Shown here: positions 6,611-13,280 of the stretch, in pieces
How positions within the stretch are numbered: the stretch's first letter is position 1
Layout of the letters: each line of letters starts with the position of its first letter
NCBI GenBank assembly: GCA_009775125.1
Contig: VSPD01000062.1
Coordinates: 1-14,837, forward strand
DNA: 14,837 nucleotides
Direction of reading: 5' to 3'
From: Muribaculaceae bacterium
GTDB taxonomy: Bacteria > Bacteroidota > Bacteroidia > Bacteroidales > Muribaculaceae
Made by a program: the position numbers and the translations under genes
The notes under the pieces: model-generated
What the model was told of the DNA's origin: nothing
The model's input: the letters and a program-made list of their open reading frames with translations, nothing else
Database searches by the model: none

Positions 6611-6640
6611 TTTGAAATTAAGATTTTTTTGTTAATTTTG
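6611..6640 (+). promoter_or_regulatory. Promoter of sppA
   Basis: TTTG (6611-6614), an 18-base T-rich spacer and TAATTTTG (6633-6640) match the Bacteroidota consensus. The start should be near 6644, giving a leader of about 20 bases before ATG 6665. I see no other full promoter match before lpxK, punA or thiL, so this probably drives all four genes. Confidence 0.75.
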
Positions 6641-6664
6641 CCATTTGAAATATAATCGCTTCAA

Positions 6665-8431
6665 ATGATCAAGAAATTTTTTCTGACCATGCTCGGCACC
6701 ATCGCCGGCATCTGGGTTTCAATCATCGTGTTTGTCCTTGGTTCCATCATAGCAATCGGAATCCTTGTTGGTAAAAACGCCGACACATCGGCAATAGCCG
6801 GTGGCGACAGCATCCTGCGCATCGACCTTTCAGGCCAGATTGTCGACCGCGTGCAACCCGGCTCGTTTATGGACGTGCTCATGTCGGCGTCGGAAGGCAA
6901 CACACAGGGCCTCGACGACCTGGTGGCGGCTATAATGAAGGCGCGCGACGACAAAAAAATCAAAGGTATCTTCCTCGACTGCTCCGGCTCTTCGTCGGGC
7001 ATAGCCACACGTGCCGAACTGCTCGAAGCACTCCGCTATTTCAAAGAAGATTCATCGAAATGGATATATTCTTATGCCGACTCGTATGCCCAGGGCGACT
7101 ATCTGCTCGCTTCGGTGTCAGACAAAATTTACCTTAACCCTATCGGCGAAGTCGACATCCACGGCCTGCAATCCATGGTAATGTTCTACAAAGGGCTTAT
7201 GGATAAGCTCGGCGTGGAGATGCAGGTTGTGAAAGTGGGCACGTTCAAAAGCGCCGTAGAGCCTTTCCTCCGCACCGACATGAGCGAGGCTAACCGCGAG
7301 CAGACCCGCATCTATGTCGACCAAATATGGGACGACATCGCCGGCAACATTGCCGCCAACCTCAGCCTCACCCCGGCCGACGTGAACCTGTGGGCCGACA
7401 GCCTCGCCTCCACATGGGCTCCCGAGATATATGTCGACCGCAAGATGGTGTCGGAGCTCAAATACCGCTCCCAAGTCGAGGAAATCCTGCGCAAGCAGAT
7501 GAAACTCGACAAGGACGACAAGCTCCCCTACGTATCGCCCTCGGAATACCTCGCTTCTAAAATCGACCCGTTCGAATCCAAAGGCAAGCACATCGCCGTG
7601 CTCTATGCCGTGGGCGACATCGTTGTGTCGGGCGAGGGAGGCATCGTGTCGGAAACTCTCGTGCCGCAAATCGAAAAACTCGCTGCCGACGACGACGTGA
7701 AAGGCCTCGTGCTCCGCGTCAACTCGGGCGGCGGCTCGGCATTCGCATCCGAACAAATCTGGAAAGCCCTCGAAGACTTCAAGGCCAAGGACAAGCCCTT
7801 CTATGTGTCGATGGGCGACTACGCGGCATCCGGCGGCTACTACATCTCTTGCGGCGCCGACTCGATATTTGCCGACGCCACCACCCTCACCGGCTCTATC
7901 GGCATATTCGGCATGATACCGTCGGCCGAGAAGCTGCTCAACGACAAGCTCGGGCTCACCACCGACATTGTGGCGTCGAACCCCAACGCCGTGGTGGCCG
8001 CGCCCTATCGCCCGTATTCCCCGACACAGATCGCCGCCATGCAGAAATATGTCGAGCGCGGCTACGCCACCTTCACCGGCCGCGTTGCCGAAGGCCGCAA
8101 AATGGAAATCGACTCCGTGCTTAAAATAGCCGAAGGACGCGTGTGGGACGGACAGTCGGCCCTGCGCATCGGCCTCGTCGACAAAATCGGCTCGCTCCAA
8201 TATGCCATCGACGCCATGGCCCGCCGCCTCGACATGAAGCCCTCCGAGACCGTAAGCTACCCGGCTCTTGAAGAAGACTTCTGGGCCACCGTGCTCAAAG
8301 AGTCGCAAAGCATGTCGGTTGAAATCAACGGCATCCCCGCCGAGGACATAGCCACCGCCCTGCGTGCCGCCCGCGCCCTCCGCGACGCCGACCCCATCCA
8401 GGCCCGCATGGAGCCCACGGTGCTGAGATAA
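6665..8431 (+). CDS. sppA: Signal peptide peptidase SppA, 67-kDa type
   Basis: A membrane-bound serine protease that cleaves remnant signal peptides after secretion. The 588 residues start with one transmembrane anchor (about 8-35), followed by two homologous SppA/ClpP-like halves, as in E. coli SppA (618 residues). By family alignment the catalytic lysine is Lys195 in KVGTFKSAVEPF, and the nucleophile is Ser389 in SMGDYAASGGYYIS in the second half. LRVNSGGGSAFASE and TGSIGIFG are also typical. Start ATG 6665 lies about 20 bases from the predicted transcription start. Its TAA stop is the first three bases of the heptamer array that follows. Confidence 0.96.
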   Translation: MIKKFFLTMLGTIAGIWVSIIVFVLGSIIAIGILVGKNADTSAIAGGDSILRIDLSGQIVDRVQPGSFMDVLMSASEGNTQGLDDLVAAIMKARDDKKIKGIFLDCSGSSSGIATRAELLEALRYFKEDSSKWIYSYADSYAQGDYLLASVSDKIYLNPIGEVDIHGLQSMVMFYKGLMDKLGVEMQVVKVGTFKSAVEPFLRTDMSEANREQTRIYVDQIWDDIAGNIAANLSLTPADVNLWADSLASTWAPEIYVDRKMVSELKYRSQVEEILRKQMKLDKDDKLPYVSPSEYLASKIDPFESKGKHIAVLYAVGDIVVSGEGGIVSETLVPQIEKLAADDDVKGLVLRVNSGGGSAFASEQIWKALEDFKAKDKPFYVSMGDYAASGGYYISCGADSIFADATTLTGSIGIFGMIPSAEKLLNDKLGLTTDIVASNPNAVVAAPYRPYSPTQIAAMQKYVERGYATFTGRVAEGRKMEIDSVLKIAEGRVWDGQSALRIGLVDKIGSLQYAIDAMARRLDMKPSETVSYPALEEDFWATVLKESQSMSVEINGIPAEDIATALRAARALRDADPIQARMEPTVLR

Positions 8432-8484
8432 TGACTAATGACAAATTACTAATGACTAATGACAAATTACTAATGACCAATTGT
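8429..8484. repeat. Heptamer tandem array (TAATGAC/AAATTAC)
   Basis: Starting at the sppA stop codon, 7-base units run TAATGAC, TAATGAC, AAATTAC, TAATGAC, TAATGAC, AAATTAC, TAATGAC, then a degenerate CAATTGT. It can also be read as two perfect 21-base repeats (8429-8449, 8450-8470) plus part of a third. It merges without a gap into a 9-base array. Confidence 0.85.
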
Positions 8485-8579
8485 CGCTTTTGTCGTTAAT
8501 GTCGCTTATGTCGTTAATGTCGCTTTTGTCCTTAATGTCGTTAATGTCCTTAAAGTCTTTAAAGTCCTTAATGCCCTTA
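8481..8579. repeat. Nonamer tandem array (ATGTCsTTA), eleven units
   Basis: Eleven 9-base units in register from 8481 to 8579, consensus (A/T)TGTC(G/C)TTA, for example ATGTCGTTA, ATGTCCTTA and AAGTCCTTA. Each unit keeps most of GTC plus a following T-rich half. With the adjacent heptamer array it fills the sppA-lpxK gap, leaving 19 bases before the lpxK ATG. Related units make up the purT terminator region (about 126-179). Being in multiples of three, it leaves a false open frame on the minus strand. Confidence 0.9.
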
Positions 8580-8598
8580 TAACTTATCCCTGAATAAA

Positions 8599-9705
8599 AT
8601 GCGCATAAACAAGTGGATATCACGCCTGGTGCTTCTGCCCGTGTCGAAAATATACGGGCTGGCCACATTTGTGCGCAACAAGATGTTCGACTTCGGCATC
8701 CTGCGGCAGCGCGAGTTCGACGTGCCCGTGGTGGTGGTGGGCAACATCGCCGCCGGCGGCACAGGCAAGACGCCTCATGTCGAATACCTCATCGACACCC
8801 TGCGCCACAACTACCACATCGGAGTGCTCAGCCGAGGATACAAACGTCGCACCAAAGGATTCGTCATGGCCACGCAGCGGTCGACTCCGCTCGACATCGG
8901 CGACGAGCCATATCAGATTTTCCATAAATTCTCCAGCAGCATCGTCGTGGCCGTGTGCGAAAACCGCGTCGAAGGCATCACCGAGCTGCTGCGCATCGAC
9001 CCGAAAATCAACCTCGTGATTCTCGACGACGCCTTCCAGCACCGCTACGTGAAGCCCACGGTGTCGATCGTGCTCACCGAGTTCAACCGCCCCGTATTCG
9101 AAGACCACCTCCTGCCCTATGGCAATCTCCGCGAAGGCCGGGGCGCCCTGCGCCGTGCCGACATGGTGATCGTGACCAAATGCTCCGAAAGCACCAAGGC
9201 CCTCGACTACACCATCTTCAAAGCCCACCTCAACCTCTTTCCCTACCAGAAACTCTACTTCTCACGGTTTCTCTACGGCGCGCTCAAACCCGTGTTCCCC
9301 GACCAGGCCGAGGGCGTGCCCCCGTCGCTCGAATGGCTCACCGAAGACGACATGATACTCACCGTGGCCGGAATCGGCAACCCCCGCCCCTTTGTGCGCT
9401 ACGTCAAGCACTTCCGCCCCAAAGTGAGGGTAAACATCTTCCCCGACCACCACTTCTTCTCGAAAAAAGACATCGAGCTTATCGAAAAACGATTCATGAC
9501 CATGCCCGGCCGAAGCCGTTTTATCGTCACCACCGAAAAAGACGCCGTGCGCCTGGCCAACAACCCCTACTTCCCGCACGAGCTAAAAGCCATCACCTTC
9601 TACCTCCCCATCAAGGTCGATTTCATGCGTCAGGAATCAGATTCATTCGAGACAGCGATAAGAAAACTCATACGCGACAAACAAAGTCAGACCCCCGGCG
9701 TTTAA
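8599..9705 (+). CDS. lpxK: Tetraacyldisaccharide 4'-kinase
   Basis: LpxK phosphorylates the 4' position of the tetraacyl disaccharide to make lipid IVA, an inner-membrane step of lipid A synthesis. The protein has 368 residues, slightly longer than E. coli LpxK (328). An N-terminal hydrophobic helix (about 8-26) precedes the P-loop VGNIAAGGTGKTP (47-59). Other signatures are LSRGYKRRTKG, DEPYQI, the LpxK-type LDDAFQHR (142-149), RRADMVIVTK and IFPDHHFFSKKD. The start is ATG 8599 behind GAATAAA; the repeat array ends 19 bases upstream. It presumably depends on read-through from sppA across the arrays, as I find no full promoter match in the gap. Confidence 0.95.
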   Translation: MRINKWISRLVLLPVSKIYGLATFVRNKMFDFGILRQREFDVPVVVVGNIAAGGTGKTPHVEYLIDTLRHNYHIGVLSRGYKRRTKGFVMATQRSTPLDIGDEPYQIFHKFSSSIVVAVCENRVEGITELLRIDPKINLVILDDAFQHRYVKPTVSIVLTEFNRPVFEDHLLPYGNLREGRGALRRADMVIVTKCSESTKALDYTIFKAHLNLFPYQKLYFSRFLYGALKPVFPDQAEGVPPSLEWLTEDDMILTVAGIGNPRPFVRYVKHFRPKVRVNIFPDHHFFSKKDIELIEKRFMTMPGRSRFIVTTEKDAVRLANNPYFPHELKAITFYLPIKVDFMRQESDSFETAIRKLIRDKQSQTPGV

Positions 9706-9711
9706 AATAAC

Positions 9712-9751
9712 GTGGCGTGACGCGCTATCCACAGACACGCCTGCGCGCCAC
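9712..9751 (+). other. Possible stem-loop in the lpxK-punA gap
   Basis: GTGGCGTG (9712-9719) can pair with CGCGCCAC (9744-9751), eight pairs including one G-U, around a 24-base loop. No T-run follows. The rest of the gap (9706-9784) has no promoter match, so lpxK and punA are probably cotranscribed. Confidence 0.3.
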
Positions 9752-9784
9752 CCGACATAAACAAAACATAACCCGAAATTTACC

Positions 9785-10597
9785 ATGCTCGAACAAATCA
9801 AACAGACAGCCGACTACATACGCGCCCGCGTAGAAAACCTCCCCGACACGGCCATCATCCTCGGCACTGGCCTCGGTGCTCTCGTCGACCACATCGAAGA
9901 CAAAAAATACATCCCCTACTCCGAAATCCCCAACTTCCCGGTATCCACCGTCGAAGGCCACTCCGGCAACCTCATCTTCGGACGCCTCGGCTCACGCCCC
10001 GTAATGGCCATGCAGGGCCGCTTCCACTACTACGAAGGCTACGACATGAAACAAGTCACCTTCCCCATCCGAGTGATGAAAGCCCTGGGCATATCCACAC
10101 TCTTCGTGTCGAACGCCGCCGGCGGCATGAACAAGGAATTCCGCGTGGGCGACGTGATGATTATCACCGACCATATCAACCTCTTCCCCGAGAATCCCCT
10201 CCGCGGCAAGAACTACGCCGAACTCGGCCCGCGCTTCCCCGCCATGACCGAGCCCTACGACAAAAAACTCATAGCCCTCGCCGACCAGATAGCCGCCGAA
10301 CGCGACATCCGCGTGATGCACGGCGTGTATGTGGGCACCCCCGGCCCCACCTTCGAGACACCGGCCGAATATGAATACTTCCGCATCATCGGCGGCGACG
10401 CCGTGGGCATGTCAACCGTTCCCGAAGTGATCGTGGCCCGTCATGCCGACATGCGCGTGTTCGGCGTGTCCGTTATCACCGACCTCGGCGGAAAAGACGT
10501 GACCGACGTCCCCACCCACGAAGAAGTGCAAAAAGCCGCCCAGGCAGCCCAGCCCCGCATGATGGAAATAATGCGCGAGCTCGTAGCCCGCTTCTAA
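9785..10597 (+). CDS. punA: Purine nucleoside phosphorylase, trimeric (PNP-I) family
   Basis: Phosphorolysis of purine (deoxy)nucleosides to base and (deoxy)ribose-1-phosphate in purine salvage. The 270 residues cover the whole PNP-I fold: phosphate-loop IILGTGLGAL, VEGHSGN, MQGRFHYYEGY, VSNAAGGM, GTPGPTFETPAEYEYF, and DAVGMSTVPEVIVARH. The stretch FGVSVITD places Asp233 at the position of Asn243 in mammalian PNP (FGFSLITN), and the following loop to HEEV is two residues shorter than in the human enzyme. That position recognises the purine base, so acceptance of 6-aminopurines (adenosine) is possible. An ordinary inosine/guanosine enzyme is the default. Start ATG 9785. Confidence 0.95.
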   Translation: MLEQIKQTADYIRARVENLPDTAIILGTGLGALVDHIEDKKYIPYSEIPNFPVSTVEGHSGNLIFGRLGSRPVMAMQGRFHYYEGYDMKQVTFPIRVMKALGISTLFVSNAAGGMNKEFRVGDVMIITDHINLFPENPLRGKNYAELGPRFPAMTEPYDKKLIALADQIAAERDIRVMHGVYVGTPGPTFETPAEYEYFRIIGGDAVGMSTVPEVIVARHADMRVFGVSVITDLGGKDVTDVPTHEEVQKAAQAAQPRMMEIMRELVARF

Positions 10598-10602
10598 ACC
10601 CG

Positions 10603-10635
10603 GCAGGAACACAAGCCGGAGGCTTGTGTTCCTGC
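10603..10635. repeat. GCAGGAAC palindrome family, short perfect hairpin
   Basis: GCAGGAACACAAGCC (10603-10617), loop GGA, GGCTTGTGTTCCTGC (10621-10635): a perfect 15-bp stem. It looks like the 6504-6565 element with the centre deleted. It starts 5 bases after the punA stop and ends 20 bases before the thiL ATG. No T-run follows, so it is more likely an RNA-stability or attenuating structure than a full terminator. Confidence 0.88.
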
Positions 10636-10655
10636 ATAATCCCCTACCCCCCTCT

Positions 10656-11699
10656 ATGGCAGAAAAAGAAACAGAAATATCACGGCTGGGCGAATTCGGC
10701 CTCATCGACCGGCTCACCGCCGACCTTCCCAAGACCAACGCCTCGACAATACGCGCCGTGGGCGACGACGCCGCAGTGCTCCGCTACCCCGACACCGACA
10801 TACTCGTCACCACCGACCTCCTGCTCGAAGGCGTCCACTTCGACTTCACCTACATGCAGCCCAAGCTCCTGGGCTACAAAGCCGCCATCGTCAACTTCTC
10901 CGACATCTACGCCATGAACGGCACCCCGCGGCAGATCACCGTGTCGCTCGGCATATCCAAACGCTTCACCGTCGAGCACATCGACCAACTCTACGAAGGC
11001 ATCCGCGCGGCTTGCGAAGTCTACGGCGTCGACATCGTAGGCGGCGACACATCCGCCTCGCGCCAAGGCCTCGTGATAAGCATCACCTGCATAGGCGACG
11101 TGGCCCGCGACCGCGCCGTGACACGCTCCGGAGCAAAAGACACCGACCTGATATGCGTCACAGGCGACCTCGGAGCCGCCTACATGGGCCTGCAACTGCT
11201 CGAACGCGAAAAAGCAGCATCGGCCGGCCGCCCCGACTTCGTGCCCGACTTCGCCGGAAAAGAATACCTCGTCGAGCGTCAGCTCCATCCCCAGGCACGC
11301 CGCGACATCGTAGAAGCCCTCGCAAAAGAAGGCATAACGCCCACAGCCATGATGGATATCTCCGACGGACTCTCCTCCGAGCTGCTCCACATCTGCAAAG
11401 CCTCACAATGCGGATGCCGCATCTACGAAGAACGCATCCCCATCGACTACCAGACCGCAATCATGGCCGAAGAACTGAACATGAACCTCGTCACAGCCGC
11501 CCTCAACGGAGGCGAGGACTACGAACAGCTCTTCACTGTGCCCCTAACCGACCACGACCGCGTGGCCGCCATACCCGGAGTGCGCATAATCGGCTACATC
11601 ACCAAGCCCGACCTGGGCGCGGCCATGGTGACACGCGACGGCACCGAGATACCCATGCAGGCACAAGGCTGGAACGCCTTCACAGAACCCGAAAAATAG
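10656..11699 (+). CDS. thiL: Thiamine-monophosphate kinase
   Basis: ThiL phosphorylates thiamine monophosphate with ATP to thiamine diphosphate, the last step of cofactor synthesis. The 347-residue product from ATG 10656 has the AIRS/PurM-type signatures of ThiL: VGDDAAV (35-41), TTDLLLEGVHF (52-62), VNFSDIYAMNG, DIVGGDTSAS, CVTGDLGAAYMGLQLL, AMMDISDGLSSEL (DISDGL 234-239) and NGGEDYEQLF. The frame also opens at GTG 10626, but those ten extra residues would come from the palindromic repeat and are outside the family. It follows punA and ends a probable sppA-lpxK-punA-thiL operon. Confidence 0.96.
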   Translation: MAEKETEISRLGEFGLIDRLTADLPKTNASTIRAVGDDAAVLRYPDTDILVTTDLLLEGVHFDFTYMQPKLLGYKAAIVNFSDIYAMNGTPRQITVSLGISKRFTVEHIDQLYEGIRAACEVYGVDIVGGDTSASRQGLVISITCIGDVARDRAVTRSGAKDTDLICVTGDLGAAYMGLQLLEREKAASAGRPDFVPDFAGKEYLVERQLHPQARRDIVEALAKEGITPTAMMDISDGLSSELLHICKASQCGCRIYEERIPIDYQTAIMAEELNMNLVTAALNGGEDYEQLFTVPLTDHDRVAAIPGVRIIGYITKPDLGAAMVTRDGTEIPMQAQGWNAFTEPEK

Positions 11700-11715
11700 A
11701 CCCGGCAAAACTTTT

Positions 11716-11747
11716 TTTGCCAAATCCACACGTTTTTCGTAAATTTG
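11716..11747 (+). promoter_or_regulatory. Promoter of nusB
   Basis: TTTG (11716-11719), a 20-base spacer and TAAATTTG (11740-11747) match the Bacteroidota consensus at all fixed bases. Predicted start near 11751, leader about 26 bases. The -33 element lies in the right arm of a small palindrome, GGCAAAA-CTTT-TTTTGCC (11704-11721), just after the thiL stop. That palindrome with its T-run might also act as a weak thiL 3' structure. Confidence 0.75.
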
Positions 11748-11776
11748 CATCCGCAAATCCAAAGACAAACCTTGAA

Positions 11777-12730
11777 ATGGTAAATCGCATATTGATACGA
11801 CTGAAAGTGGTGCAGGTCCTGTACAGCTACCTCATCACCCACGATTCCGACACAAGAATCGACCCCGAGCAAATAGTATTGGCAAAAAACACAATAGCCA
11901 CATCGCTCGACAAGGCTTACGCCCTGTACCTCACCCTGTTGCAGCTAATACGCGACATCACCGCCCTGCAAGAGCAACGCCTCGAAAACGCAAAAGCGAA
12001 ACACCTGCCCACGCGCGAGGACCTCAACCCCAACACACGGTTTATCGACAACGCCCTCGTTGGCTACCTCAACGTCCACCAGCAGTTCGAAGACCTGTGC
12101 CAGGAATACAAAGTAGGCCCCGAACCCGTAGGCTCCGTGCTCGTAAAAGCCCTTCTCGACAAAATCGTAGCTTCCGGCCTCTATAAAGAATACATGGAAG
12201 CCCCCTCCACATCCTTCGAGGCCGACATCGAATTCTGGCGCGAGGCAATGAAACAAATCATCCTCCCCTCCGACGAGCTCGCCGAAGAACTCGAAGACAA
12301 ATCCATCTACTGGAACGACGACTTCCAGGTGATGGGCACCTTCACCCTCAAATGGCTGCGCATGGCATCCAAATCCGAAGGCGTCGCCATCGACCTGCTC
12401 CCCAAATTCAAAGACGCGGAAGACGCAGCCTTCGGCTCCGAGCTCATGCTCTACGTAATCCGCAACTACGACACCTACCGCGGCTACATCGACCGCTTCA
12501 TCGACCCGCAGCACTGGTCGGCCGACCGCCTCGCTTTCATGGACGTAGTGATAATGCTCACAGCCATCGCCGAAATCATCAACTACCCCGCAATCCCCGT
12601 GCCCGTGTCCGTAAACGAATACGTAGAGATAGCCAACAACTACTCCACCACATCGTCCGGCTCATTTATCAACGGCATACTCTTCTCCGTGGTGAAATAC
12701 CTCAACCGGGAAGACATCATCAATAAATAA
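11777..12730 (+). CDS. nusB: Transcription antitermination protein NusB, long Bacteroidota form
   Basis: NusB pairs with ribosomal protein S10 in the antitermination complex on rRNA operons. The protein has 317 residues, about twice the E. coli length (139). The recognisable NusB helical domain is in the C-terminal part, with MLTAIAEIINYPAIPVPVSV, NEYVEIANNYST, and SSGSFINGILFSVVKYL close to the family end pattern. The first roughly 170 residues start like a NusB N-terminus (RILIRLKVVQVLYSYL), then form a mostly helical, charged region not found in E. coli NusB. Long NusB proteins are usual in Bacteroidota. Start ATG 11777 fits the promoter and excludes a long false upstream extension through thiL. 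yajC follows. Confidence 0.92.
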   Translation: MVNRILIRLKVVQVLYSYLITHDSDTRIDPEQIVLAKNTIATSLDKAYALYLTLLQLIRDITALQEQRLENAKAKHLPTREDLNPNTRFIDNALVGYLNVHQQFEDLCQEYKVGPEPVGSVLVKALLDKIVASGLYKEYMEAPSTSFEADIEFWREAMKQIILPSDELAEELEDKSIYWNDDFQVMGTFTLKWLRMASKSEGVAIDLLPKFKDAEDAAFGSELMLYVIRNYDTYRGYIDRFIDPQHWSADRLAFMDVVIMLTAIAEIINYPAIPVPVSVNEYVEIANNYSTTSSGSFINGILFSVVKYLNREDIINK

Positions 12731-12761
12731 AAATCTCGAATTAAAAGCTGACACAATCACA

Positions 12762-12789
12762 GTGTAGGGACGCACGGCTCGTGCGTCCG
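12762..12789. repeat. GTAGGGACG palindrome, copy 2
   Basis: Identical over 28 bases to the copy at 1449-1476, with the same 9-bp stem and GCT loop. It sits in the 114-base nusB-yajC gap. No promoter match is seen here, so the hairpin would be inside a nusB-yajC transcript. The flanking bases differ from copy 1. Confidence 0.85.
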
Positions 12790-12844
12790 AGCACGGCCAA
12801 ACAATTCGATTCCAAATTAACACTCAAAACCAAAACAGAATAAA

Positions 12845-13168
12845 ATGCTCAACACAATCATCCTCCAGGCAGCCCAGCAAGGCCTCGACTGGTCATTCTT
12901 CGTGATGATGATCCTCATCATCGCCATCTTCTACTTCCTCTTCATCCGTCCCCAGCAAAAACGACAGAAAAAAATACAGGAAGAACGCTCCAAGCTCGAA
13001 AAAGGCTCACAGGTAATCACCCAGGGCGGCATCTACGGCAAAGTGCGCGAAGTGAAAGAAAACGTATTCGTGATCGAAATCACCGACAACGTGAAAATCA
13101 CCGTCGACAAAAACTGCGTTTACCCCGCCTCCGATCCCCAGGCCGCCATCGAAAACGCCCAAAAATAA
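12845..13168 (+). CDS. yajC: Preprotein translocase subunit YajC
   Basis: YajC is a small inner-membrane partner of the SecDF-SecYEG translocase. The 107-residue product has the standard layout: a short periplasmic N-terminus, one transmembrane helix (about 17-34), the signature FLFIRPQQKRQKK, then the soluble domain with LEKGSQVITQGGIYGKV and a C-terminal VDKNCVYP. Start ATG 12845 follows an A-rich leader. It lies downstream of nusB and upstream of a YbbR-domain gene. A heptamer inverted array begins 2 bases after the stop. Confidence 0.96.
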   Translation: MLNTIILQAAQQGLDWSFFVMMILIIAIFYFLFIRPQQKRQKKIQEERSKLEKGSQVITQGGIYGKVREVKENVFVIEITDNVKITVDKNCVYPASDPQAAIENAQK

Positions 13169-13169
13169 T

Positions 13170-13269
13170 GCACAATTCACAATGCACGATGCACAATTGG
13201 GCTACGCGCTGAAAGCCAATTGTGCATCGTGCATCAAAAAGATTGTGCATTGTGCATCGTGCATCGTGC
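13170..13269. repeat. Inverted heptamer array (GCACAAT...ATTGTGC)
   Basis: Four antisense units (from 13170) face six sense units ATTGTGC/ATCGTGC (two from 13219, four from 13242). The inner part is a perfect 19-bp inverted repeat, 13182-13200 with 13216-13234, around a 15-base loop. It fills the yajC-ybbR gap and ends 11 bases before the GTG start of the YbbR-domain gene. The units are the same as in the direct array at 4843-4897. Confidence 0.9.
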
Positions 13270-13280
13270 ATTAAAAAGAA

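Noticed and set aside
7118..8308. 396-codon minus-strand open frame opposite sppA
   Set aside because: Shadow of sppA, which has both catalytic residues and full length.
8456..8668. Minus-strand frame encoding KDF/KDI/NDI tripeptide repeats
   Set aside because: Produced by a 9-base array with no stop in that frame; no promoter or start context, and it runs into lpxK antisense.
10626..10655. Ten-residue upstream extension of thiL from GTG
   Set aside because: Lies in the palindromic repeat and is absent from ThiL family proteins.
11012..11776. Long upstream extension of the nusB frame through thiL
   Set aside because: Out-of-frame reading of thiL, Arg/His-rich; the nusB promoter at 11716-11747 lies inside it.
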